Positions 39,801 to 49,210 of a stretch of 64,000 nucleotides of DNA are shown here, one piece after another. Within the stretch, counting starts at the first letter, position 1. Every line of letters starts with the position of its first letter. Under the pieces are notes generated by a model. It ran no database searches. It saw only the letters and a program-made list of their open reading frames with translations, and was not told the DNA's origin. Source of the stretch: Strongylocentrotus purpuratus (Eukaryota; Echinodermata; Echinoidea; Camarodonta; Strongylocentrotidae); assembly GCF_000002235.5 (NCBI RefSeq), contig NW_022145521.1, positions 124,001 to 188,000 on the forward strand, given 5' to 3'. The position numbers and the translations under genes were made by a program.

Positions 39801-40983
39801 TGTACACAGAAAGATGAATATGGGACAATGCGATATCTATCCAGGCCGGATAGATATGATAAATTACCAAATATATCAATTAGTATCAATTATCAAGTTG
39901 TATCATCACGTATTAGTCAAAACATATTTTTTCACATGATTGGTAATAAGAACTTCCATTTCATTTTTTGAGAGGGGGGGGGGGGGGGGTTTCCAAAAGT
40001 GGTCTTTACCTTTATACATTTTTCTGATGGTCATTCCTCTGAAATACATTGATTGCTTTTCTCACATCAGGTTACTGCAAGAGATGGGTTGGCATGAGCA
40101 CAGTGACAATGAAGAAGGATACGCACCGATCACTGAAGACGAACTCAAGGAGTTCAAGATCAGGTCACAACAGGTGAGTGAAGAGGTTTATTTGACTCAT
40201 TTAAAGCCTGTCTGCACTAGTTTGGCCAGGAGGGATTAGACCTGCCTGCATGGTCACTGACAGGTGGTTATCTCATCAAATCAGCTCTTAATTAAAATAA
40301 GAAAAAGGGGACTATGGGGGACCAACGGATACTATTTAAGCATTGTTTTGTATATAGAGGGCGCAAGTAGCTACAAGTAGTGCAGTCCTGCTTTAAGCAA
40401 GTTGATAGGCAAACAAAAAGTCTTTTTCCTTGAAGGCTCTTTTAAAATTATTTATTGCTATGATTTTGGTGACTGGATTTGCCATTCTCCTACTTTCTTG
40501 TGATTCCTTTCGTAAATTCTTTATAGTCTGCGTTCAAAGAATGAACATAATCACATGGTACAGTGTACCTCATCACAGTGACATTTGCCACTCTCCACCC
40601 AGGTGTTAAATGGGTACCGGTAGGACGGAATTCCTTGAATGCTGTGAGCGCCGAAATCGGCTGCCTAGCAGAGCCGGGGTAATAGTTGGAGCGCCTTGAG
40701 CACCAAGCATGGTTGATATGTGCGCTATATAAATATCCAATATTATTATTATGTGCATTTAATCATGTTTGACTTTTCCTATCACACCTTACCAACCAAC
40801 CATTCCTCCTTTCCCTTTACTCCTCTCATACAGATGGGGAAGAATGGTTTCAGTCGACCCGCTCAGCCCATCATCCTCAACCTCATCCCTCATCCTGTCA
40901 TGAACGCCATGACGACCATGGCAATCGAAGACGCAGAGCTCAGCTCCTCCTCCGATGAGTCCTCGGATGATGATGACTTATAG
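30842..40983 (+). CDS. GPBP1: Vasculin (GC-rich promoter-binding protein 1), ten coding exons
   Basis: Exons: 30842-30904, 31459-31627, 32136-32596, 33818-33884, 34672-34967, 35748-35987, 37043-37318, 38227-38468, 40071-40173, 40834-40983. All junctions are GT-AG with matching phases; the product is 688 residues. The family is a nuclear factor that binds GC-rich promoters. Diagnostic segments are N-terminal HDFAPSWL (human HDFAPAWL), VYKSLVPK at the end of exon 5, the motif MVTVSKVKRTDKVDFLKELR in exon 7, SSSLEAEKRLLQEMGW across exons 8-9 followed by APITEDELKEF, and the acidic tail ESSDDDDL. The start chosen is ACCATGG at 30842; an in-frame ATG at 30827 would add five residues. The protein is longer than human vasculin (about 473 residues) because of a Gly/Arg-rich stretch (about 154-181) and a Ser-rich stretch (about 383-416). 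No frame damage is seen. Introns hold SINEs, MITEs and dispersed repeats. Confidence 0.94.
32639..32783. mobile_element. 145-bp TA-flanked MITE in vasculin intron 3
   Basis: Inverted ends start CATCAGAGCCATCTATACAC and extend about 33 bases through GAGTTTGGCCAAC; TA flanks both sides (32637-32638, 32784-32785). It starts only 42 bases past the exon 3 donor and leaves the exon 3 frame open to 32818. Confidence 0.8.
33395..33640 (-). repeat. Possible retroposon 3' tail and G tract in intron 3
   Basis: A TTCAATTTCACTTTATTTATG start followed by A-rich DNA resembles an antisense retroposon tail; similar starts occur near 29465, 31192 and 47040. A G-rich tract is at 33618-33645. Family not identified. 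Confidence 0.3.
34330..34610. repeat. Dispersed repeat A, copy in vasculin intron 4
   Basis: Shares ATTATCAAGATATTTATGAT, ATTGGGGAAAATGA, ATTACACCATATCA and AGGGCCATGCATCTCAGATT in order with 39130-39420. Same orientation, moderately diverged, about 280 bases. Confidence 0.8.
35000..35275 (-). mobile_element. tRNA-derived SINE in vasculin intron 5
   Basis: Read on the minus strand, it starts with a tRNA-like head: A-box-like TGTAGTGGTATCGACTCTCG, then B-box-like GATTGAATCCC. The body is shared with the copies at 38810 and 40560, including the ACCCGGTAGGAA..ATTCCTTG block. Confidence 0.75.
36805..36990. repeat. Dispersed repeat B, copy in vasculin intron 6
   Basis: Shares TTCTGGTCATGCGATTGCAT, TATTGGTGTGTACTGCAAGG, and GGCCCAGTCTTGGTAAAGTT with 39640-39830, in the same order and orientation and with high identity. 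Confidence 0.85.
37043..37045 (+). promoter_or_regulatory. GPBP1: NAGNAG tandem splice acceptor at vasculin exon 7
   Basis: The acceptor reads ACAGCAG/GGC. Use of the first AG includes CAG (Gln), use of the second removes it; both keep frame. Confidence 0.55.
38504..38749. mobile_element. Inverted-repeat element in vasculin intron 8
   Basis: GCAGAAGGGCGTTA at 38504 pairs with TAACGCCCTTCTGC ending 38749, and a second copy of the right end lies at about 38690-38703. No clear target duplication. It starts 35 bases past the exon 8 donor. Confidence 0.55.
38810..39015 (-). mobile_element. SINE fragment in vasculin intron 8
   Basis: Carries the antisense SINE body (ATTCAAGGAATTTCTTCCTA, then ACCGGGTACCC) and a tRNA-like B-box region at its right end (GGTTCCTGGTTCCAGTCCC on the minus strand). 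Confidence 0.65.
39130..39420. repeat. Dispersed repeat A, copy in vasculin intron 8
   Basis: Partner of 34330-34610; see the shared blocks listed there. It precedes repeat B with a gap of about 220 bases. Confidence 0.8.
39640..39830. repeat. Dispersed repeat B, copy in vasculin intron 8
   Basis: Partner of 36805-36990, near-identical over most of about 185 bases. A G tract follows at 39975-39989. Confidence 0.85.
40560..40755 (+). mobile_element. SINE in vasculin intron 9
   Basis: Plus orientation: GGTGTTAAATGGGTACCGGT, then GGAATTCCTTGAATGCTG, ending GCGCTATATAAATATCCAAT and (ATT)n. It ends about 80 bases before the last exon. Confidence 0.75.
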
Positions 40984-42958
40984 TAGCGGCTGGCCTCTCC
41001 TTCAGTATGAACCGATCGGTGGTCTTTCTTACGTAACGGAACAGAACATTTTGCTCTTCATCGTCGACGAATCAGTGCTTCTCTCTGATGCAAATCCTTG
41101 CAATACATCCACGATAAATAACTCTGTGCCTCATGAATGCAACAGTATTTTGTGTTCATACAGTTTGTTCGGTGTGTTTGTTTCATCTTCTGGAAATCGA
41201 TGTTTGAAATATTGATAGGACAGGAGCTGTGCACCTTTTTCATTACTAACAATGAGGTCAGAAAGTGACAGTGGTTCAAAAACAATCGAGTACTGAAAGA
41301 TCATATCTCAACTGGTCTTGTTTGTTTTTTATGAGTGAATTCCACTTCATGATAACCACTTTCAGCAGCAGTGGAAAATATGTTTACAAGTTGATAAATG
41401 AAAAGAATGTTTTGCACACATGCTCACCTTAATACATGCCCACGAAATGCTACCAATTTATTTCCCATGAAGGGGTTCTTTCAGTTACAAGTTGGGCAAT
41501 ATAATTGTAAAACGGACCAGGTATGTTTGATGGTATTTTGTTAAGGAAAAGAATAATAGTGAAAATAATTTGCCTTTTTGTAAACATTGGCTCTAAATAC
41601 AAGCTTTACAGAGCTGTTTATTTTCATTAGTGTCAGGTGACTCATGAACATGTCATGTGACTTGGATGGTAACTTATCCTTTCTTGGGCATATCACAATA
41701 GACTGGTACTCTCACCTACTATCAAATATTATCTTTCTGTTTACCATTCAAAATATCAGGATGTAGCTTGTTATTTAACACAATCTGCCAAAGTTTACGG
41801 CCCCTGTTCACTTTGCTTACAGATGAAGAAAAGCACAACGATAGGAAAAAGTAAACAATTATAAAAAAAAAAAAGGCTTCACTTCATTTGTACCCCTCAC
41901 ACTTTTATGGATAGATTAACACAATCTGCTAAAGTGTAGTTTGTGCAGAGAACAATGTGGACACAGATTGTATTTTCTAGTTTTGTAACATATTTTTCCC
42001 CAAGTGCTTACTTTTAATGTTTGACAAACATTGTCATCATTTAACTATGTTTATATGAAGAAAAGGAAAAAGAAAAGATGAAGGGAGCAGAGAAAAGACA
42101 AAGGGAGTGAAAGGAATCATGTTGTATCTTCCAAGAAAAAATCTATATATATATATCATACTTGTACTTCCAATCATACGGTGTGTCTTTTTTGTACTGA
42201 AACAAAAGTTTTTATTGCAATTTTTAAAATGAACCATTTTTCTACATCAATCTGATTTCTTACTGATCTCTTCGTTCAATTTCTGCGTGTTTTCATTCAT
42301 GGATCATACGTCTGATTTTTCACTGATCTGTTTGTTGAATCTCTCATTGTTTGCATACATCAGTCATTTTATTCAGTGTTTTTCATATTATGCCAACAAG
42401 TTTTCCAGATCAAATAGCATTTTGTCTGCAATAATACTATAAAACTGGAAACGTTTGCAAGCTCGAGATGTTCACGAATTTCAACCACAACTAACACAAC
42501 GCTAATTTTGTTGGCGATTCACAATAGTTTCTGCTGTAGAAATCTCTTATCGTTTACAATTTGTGACAGTTTCCGGTGTTAAAGTAATATAGGGTATTTT
42601 ATCTGTTTGTTAGTGCTTGTAAAAATGCACTTTGAAGTAGAACGCTTATAGGTTGTTTTGCTTACTGATATCAAGCTTTGTTTACAATTTTGAGCAAAAA
42701 GTTCACCCCCACCCCCACCCCCCAGAAAAAGTACAATTCTCTGTGAGGGCTATTTCAGTAGATTGAGTATCTTCTCCCAAAACTGTCGGATGAGTCGCCG
42801 CTTACATCCTGTTGAAACGCATGTTATGAAATTAATAAGTGTTTGCACTTTCAACAAGATGGCGGTGAAGTTGAGACAGCCGTCTGGGGTCAGATTGCTG
42901 AGAGCTCCTGCATTTTCAGTTGAAGACTGGTATCCTCTGATTAGGAGGGGATATTACT

Positions 42959-42964
42959 AATAAA
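42959..42964 (+). promoter_or_regulatory. Poly(A) signal AATAAA, first vasculin candidate
   Basis: A canonical hexamer about 1.98 kb after the stop, followed within 30 bases by a GT/T-rich stretch (AAGTGTTTATTCTCTTTTT) of the kind that supports cleavage. Confidence 0.45.
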
Positions 42965-45044
42965 AGCATTTTATGAATGAGATAAGTGTTTATTCTCTTT
43001 TTATTTAATTCAAGAAAAGGGCAGTTTATGGTTTAAAACGAAATCCGACCCATGCTAGAAATATATTAGTTTAGATTAGATCACTTTATTGCTATCCCAA
43101 ATTCAGAGCAAAAACAAATTAACTGATTTAACAGGATCAAGTCGCACCTTTATGCCCTGATCTCTTTAAAATTGGAATCGATTGATATTGCATATTGCCT
43201 GTGTGATAAAACTAATGCACCTTGATAATAAATTGAACACAGGCAATTTACAGTTTCACATCAAGAGCAATTTGTTTTCTTTTCATGTAAAATATTTGTG
43301 TGTGGAAATACCTTGTTGCCAGCTTACACAAAACGATTGAAGTGTCTTTCCAAAGAGTTTACGCTTCTTACAGGAGACACAAGATGGATGAGAATAAAGG
43401 AAAATGTGTAAATCCATGAGACAAATAGGAAGAGCAGAATAGGTTACACTGAATTATGATGATTTTAGAGGAGAACTGACCGCCTAGATTGTTATCTGAA
43501 GCAACGTTGAGAGGACTATGTTGGTATAAATTTATTTTTTTGTTGATGGATTTTATTCTTATTGTGTCTTACCAGTGATTCTATCCAGATGTGCTTTATT
43601 GTAAAGTAATAATTGTCTTTGGTTTTGTCGGATGAGGAAGTACTGATCTTGCAGATCCAATTAACATTGAGGTACTCATGGATGGACATTAAACCGGGAG
43701 CAATTTATGGAGCCTTATAAACTAAATGAAATGGTCAAGCTGACCTATGACATATGATTTATTTTCCAGAAACATGTGTATATTTTTTCTTTTCAAATGC
43801 TATTGTGTAGAGTTTATCCGGGAAAATGTGAGATTTTGGGGGCGTTTTTTCCTTTTTCTGCTGGACTTACTTGCTTCATTTTTTATTGTCAAAAAAACTA
43901 TTTTCATTGTCACCTCATTTTGTTATGATAGATTTGTTGTTGTTGATACAATCCCAGAGTGATTCCAGTAGACACTGAGGTTGTGTGTTGGACACAGAAA
44001 GGACTAACTGTTCAAAGATTCAAAAGCCCTTCTTGTACTCATGCTAACGACTTCTAACAACGTTTATTTACGCTCATCATTAAGCAAGTCTTCTTGTAAC
44101 CAGCAATACCTTTTTTTTGTCAGCAAGTCTTGGACAAAGCTCTCTCCTTATTTGCATCAAATCATCACTTTCAGTTTAGTGTTGTATTTGACATTTTGTT
44201 TACTTTATACGATAACAACAACAACAGAAGATTAGCAATCGAAGATCTAAGACCATTGACCACATTCAGAGTTATACTTACATTCAAATGGTTGGTGTTT
44301 TGATCTAGAAGTATTGCCAAGTTATGATGTATTTAACGAAAAAGACCTTTGAGAGGCAAATAATGAATGCTTTCACCATTTAAACTTTGTTCAGTTCAAA
44401 GCTATTTGTTTTGTTCCTTTTTCTGTTTAAGGCATTGTTTTCATTTGCTATCTTTTTTGTGTGTCTTCTTGTTCTATTTTTATTGTAACAAAATATTGAG
44501 TTTATTTTAGGCAACAATCCAGTTTGCCTCGTTTGTATACAAACATTACAGGAGTGTTTATTTGATGTTAAGTTGTGATAAACAACATGTTTTCTCAACT
44601 TAACAAATTCTCCAAGAGTTCTCTACATGATCTTGCTGGGAATTGTATGGAGGTTGAACAACTGTATTTTTGATGATGCAAGTAAAAGAAAGACATCAAT
44701 TGTTATGTTCTTCAAATGAATGAAAATTCTTGACATGGTAGGAATGCCTGTGTAGTTTCAAATATTATTTGTGTAAACTATGTGTGAGGATTTTAAAGAA
44801 AGATAATTTATGTTCTGTGTCCAAGATAAAAACCAGGGCACAGACTTCAGTCAAACTTTTATCTCTGAGCAAAATAAATGAGGCATAAGAAATGTTGCTG
44901 TTTTATACAGATGAAAGAGAGTCTAAGAGAAAAATATGAGTGGAAAATACACAAAGATGAATATTATTGAGAGAATAACTTGATGACACATTATGCATCT
45001 GCACAATATAATGATTCTCTGCTGTTTATGATGAAAAGTGTCTC

Positions 45045-45050
45045 AATAAA
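45045..45050 (+). promoter_or_regulatory. Poly(A) signal AATAAA, distal vasculin candidate
   Basis: A canonical hexamer followed by GTTTGTTAAATCTTGAG and a T-rich stretch. It lies near the end of the element-poor 3' region, so it may be the distal end of the transcript. Confidence 0.35.
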
Positions 45051-45834
45051 TGAAAAGAAAGTTTGTTAAATCTTGAGATTCATCTTTTATTGTACTATAC
45101 ATATGTATGTCTTGTTGTAGAAAATACATGCTCACAAATTCATAATTAAATCAAATCAGATTAGAACTGGTACATTAGAATGTTGGGGTGAACCTTTAAA
45201 CTAAAATTATTTAAAGCGAACATGTTTCATTTCTGAAACTAACTAATTTTCAGTGAAATTCCCGGAAATTTTCCCTTTGTTGCAATGCAAAATTTATTAA
45301 CAACTCAAAAACTTTCACAATCACGTCAAATTATAAATTAATATCTTTTTAGAAATTAAATTTTTGATCAAGGTAATTAACCAACCAAAAACAATCAATA
45401 AAAATGCAAAAAAATAAAAATAAAAATACATGAGTTAATTAGTTAATTGATTAACATTTTTTTTTTTTTAAAGCTCCACACAGTTGCTTAATTACAACTA
45501 TACTGTATTGTGTTAAAACAATTTTCCTAGTGATTGATTCCTTAATTACCAATTTCAACAAACAATATATATTGTTGCATACTAATTAAACGACTTAACA
45601 TAATGTTTTAACCTTTCTTTACTAGTGCAATTGACTTCAAAAGGTCTTTAATTTAAAGAATTGATTTGGTTCTAGTTGTAGATTATGCTGATTATTATAA
45701 TTTGTTTCCCATTGAAGACTCATTTGGGAGGCAATGTTGTTATTGCCCATGGTAAAACTCAAATATGTAGTTCAAATCATCCACAGTTGGGTTTAAGTAC
45801 AAGGATTGGTCACAGTTAAGATTTTGGGGAGTAG

Positions 45835-45872
45835 GAAGAGAGAGAGAGGGGGAGGGAGAGAGAGAGAGGGGG

Positions 45873-45942
<70 letters not shown>

Positions 45943-45945
45943 GGG
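45835..45945. repeat. (GA)n tract with G runs
   Basis: GAGA runs alternate with GGGG; Pro/Ser/Leu frames across it are artefacts. Confidence 0.9.
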
Positions 45946-46510
45946 CGTGAATGAATGACACAGACCGACCACTGAACATATAAATTCCAGTTCAGTGAGA
46001 CCTACACACAAATTAACAGAGAAATGGCGCACTGAGCATTATTTAGTTGTCTTCTTTCTTTTAGTATGCCTCTAAATAAAGTTGTCTTTTCGTAAATTAT
46101 CATACATGTCTATTTTACCATGCATTTTGCCATGTCAAGTCCGGGGCTAAATTCACTCAAAGAACGCGAACGGAGTTTCGATGCGTTACTTTGATCGGCG
46201 TCGGAGCTCCCTGGAGTTACATTCATCCTTGAGCATTGATGTTCCTTTGACGACCGATCTCATTGTCGTTTCGTGTATTGTGTAGCAGATAGCGTTACAG
46301 GGGCTCAGGGGTGAATCATTTACCAAGAATCTCTATGCAATACATTACGTAATTGGTCGCCAACTCCTAAATGTCAATTAATACCGCCTAGGAGATTGAA
46401 AATATAGTGCAAATACGTATACGTAAATAAGTAGCTTATTAAACGCCGATTCTAGTAGTGAAGAAGTAGACTCATGACGTTTTCGAGAAACAGCCCCCCC
46501 CCCCCCCCTC

Positions 46511-46768
46511 GGGGGGGGGGGGGTGTACTCACATATTAGGACATATAGGGGTGTGCCGCTCTAATGGGTCCCTTTTTCACACACAAAAATCCCTAAATAT
46601 GGGTCCGTTTTTTCAAAATGTTCAATATAGGCTACACTCAAAAGTTCTGAGAATAGGGCTTTTTTCGAGAAAAATGTCCCCAAATGACCCCTATTAATGG
46701 GTAGATGTTTCGAGGCTTGAGCAGCACATCCTCTTCCAAACCCAATCTGAGTATCAGGGGGGGGGGGG
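46511..46768. repeat. G-capped dispersed repeat, copy 1
   Basis: A G tract then GTGTACTCACATAT, central AATGGGTCCCTTTTT and TTTCGAGAAAAATG blocks, GTTTCGAGGCTTGAGC, and TGAGTATCAGGGGG at the end. The same blocks occur in order at 48384-48665. The ends resemble short inverted GTACTCA/TGAGTAT motifs. Family not recognised. Confidence 0.75.
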
Positions 46769-47805
46769 AACGGGCAACAGGTGGCACATTATGGATTATG
46801 GTACAATGACCATTCCAGTCAAAAAAATTTGCTGATTAAAAACAACTACACTCAACAAACAAACCGTGTTAAATGTGAATATTGGAGAAATGATGGAAAT
46901 TTACAGTAAAGTAGCTCCACTTGAAGTTTGTAAACTATGCATTCTGAGAGCTCTACGGAATTCAAGAAAATTATATAGGCCTATATTTTAAATTATGCTC
47001 TCATAATGAGCATACCTGGCAATCCGTTGCCAAAGGTTGTTGTTTATTTATTTATTTATTTATTTTAAATGGTTTATTTCATTAAAAAACATTCGCGGCC
47101 CGAGAGCCGAATTGCAGTTTCTTTTACAAGGTATACATCAGTGACAAAGTAAAATTACACGTAAAACATTATGCATGGTAGCATTATGGTAGTAAAATTG
47201 GAATTCTTTTGTACATATGATATATAGTTGTGCTTCAAAGACCTTGGCAAATTGCTTGGTACATAATTAAATTCGAATTGTATTACCATATTTGCAATAA
47301 AATTATATATTAAACTTATACAATATAATTATGAATAGCAATACATTTTTGATATTCAAAAGAATTAAATGTTTTGGTTGGAAAATGCATAGCCAGATGG
47401 GTAAGGTATGGTTATGGTGTTTTCTTCAATAACAGAAACAGAGACAACAACAGAAACCAAATCCAGGAATTATAAAGTCAAATAAATGCTCTAATGATTT
47501 AAACAGATTATACAAATTATTCATTGTAGGTAAAATGCAGAACATTGTGTATTTGGGCCAATTTAGTAAAAGGTACATGTAGAATATTGCATAAAAATAA
47601 GATAAGTTTCGCATAAAAACATGGGTAAAAGGTTGCCATTATAATATTCGATATAATGTGTATCATCTTGGGAATCGTTAAAAAGTCATACAGGATTTTG
47701 TACAATTAAATCTGATTTAGTTTAAAAAAAGAGTAAAATTCTATAACATTATTCAAAAATGCATTCACATGTCATCCTTTTATTTAGGAAGTTATATCAG
47801 AGAAA
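46769..47805. other. No recognised gene
   Basis: AT-rich DNA with a (TTTA)n run and a TTTATTTCATTAAAAAACAT stretch at about 47041-47110 that may be an antisense retroposon tail. No credible frame. Confidence 0.5.
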
Positions 47806-47909
47806 TAGAGAGAGAGAGAGAAAGAAGGAGAGTGAGAAAAGGGAGAGAGAGAGAGAGAGAGGGTGAGGGTGGGAGAGAGATAGGGAGAGAAAGAGAGATA
47901 GAATGAGAG

Positions 47910-47967
<58 letters not shown>

Positions 47968-47980
47968 AAGAGAGAGAGAG

Positions 47981-48054
<74 letters not shown>

Positions 48055-48060
48055 GAGACA
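47806..48060. repeat. Long (GA)n tract
   Basis: About 250 bases of GA with interruptions, immediately upstream of the hAT-like element. Confidence 0.95.
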
Positions 48061-48160
48061 CAGAGTGAGAGTAACACGACAGAGAGCTAGAGAACAAGGA
48101 AGCCATGAAGAGGGTCTCCCCGCTCCGCAGCACAGCACTGACAGAGAGGAGAAAGTAGGG

Positions 48161-48970
48161 CACGGGTGGCCAACCCGCGGCCCGCGAGCTTTTCTGGTGC
48201 GGCCCGCGGAGCATTGAAGAAGTGATAATAAAAATAGTTCATAAATGAAATGGGGCCCCCATGACATAGGATTAAACATTTACAAACAGCTATCTCTCTT
48301 TCACAACATATTGAATCGCTACGTGGTTGATACAAAACTCCTAAAATTTCCTCTCATTACATTACATTAACGACATTAACACCCGGAGGGGGGGGGGGGG
48401 GGGTATTCACATATGGGTGACTTTGTCACACAAGAAATCCATAAACATGGGTCCCACTTCTAACAAAAATTCCATTAAAAATGGGTCCGTTTCTTCGAGA
48501 TAAAAATTGGAAATTTTCGGGCGTTTGCCATGCAAACACCCCCAAAAGACCCGAAAATTCTGGAAATGGGTCTTTTCTTCGAGAAAAATGACCCCTAATA
48601 ATGGGTAGGGGTTTCGAGGCTTGAGCGGCACACACCCGTCCAAGCCAACTCTGAGTATCCCCCTGGGCATGAACATCACTCGCCGAGTTAATTTCAGTTT
48701 GTACATATACAAATTAATGTTGTGAATCGAGAAATATGTTTGAAATGCCATACTTGTCTTGAAACTTGCAGCCCTTTTCTCCCGCCGTTTTTTTTTTCTT
48801 CACTGATTTTGTTGTTTCCTTGTTTGTTTTTTGCAAAATCGCAGGTGTGTACACGTATTACATGAGTGTTTTTTTTTTTGGGGGGGGGGGGGAGAAGACT
48901 ACCTATGGCCCGCCAAGTTATCCCAATCGTTAGCTGTGGCCCGCGAGCTCTAAAAGGTTGGCCACCCGTG
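48161..48970. mobile_element. hAT-like non-autonomous element with exact 8-bp target duplication
   Basis: Ends CACGGGTGGCCAAC and GTTGGCCACCCGTG are perfect inverted repeats, followed inside by GCGGCCCGCG-type DNA as in some hAT families. AAGTAGGG flanks both sides (48153-48160, 48971-48978). It carries a G-capped repeat at 48384-48665. No transposase. Confidence 0.88.
48384..48665. repeat. G-capped dispersed repeat, copy 2, nested in the hAT-like element
   Basis: Begins in GGAGGG and a G tract followed by TATTCACATATGGG, contains AATGGGTCCGTTTCTTCGAG and GGGTTTCGAGGCTTGAGC, and ends CTGAGTATCCCCCTGG. Same order as 46511-46768. Confidence 0.75.
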
Positions 48971-49210
48971 AAGTAGGGATATTGAGAGAGTGAATGTAGT
49001 AGAGAACAATGAATGTGTTCGTCGAAGGTGAAACTTGTAATTATTCAGTACTATGAGCGTTTAACAATCTGACTAGATATGGCAACGGACTGTTTCTATA
49101 CCGTGTCATTTTACATGACATTTCAGTGAGCTTGCTTTTATTTCTCAGATTTCGAGAATGGGAGTCCCCACGTGTTTGGGGCAGCCAATGACTAAACTTT
49201 GACCCAGGGT

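Larger units (their letters stand above)
40984..45060 (+). other. GPBP1: Probable long 3' UTR / 3' flank of vasculin
   Basis: After the stop codon about 4 kb of T-rich DNA contains no recognisable inverted-repeat element, SINE or long microsatellite, unlike the introns and the DNA beyond 45.8 kb. AATAAA signals lie at 42959, 44873 and 45045. The first and last are followed by GT- or T-rich DNA. I infer alternative 3' ends near 42.98 kb and 45.08 kb. A LINE- or SINE-tail-like stretch may start at 43071. Confidence 0.45.

Noticed and set aside
47784-48279. Overlapping Ser/Leu-rich frames up to 160 residues
   Set aside because: Produced by the GA tract on the opposite strand and partly by the hAT-like element.
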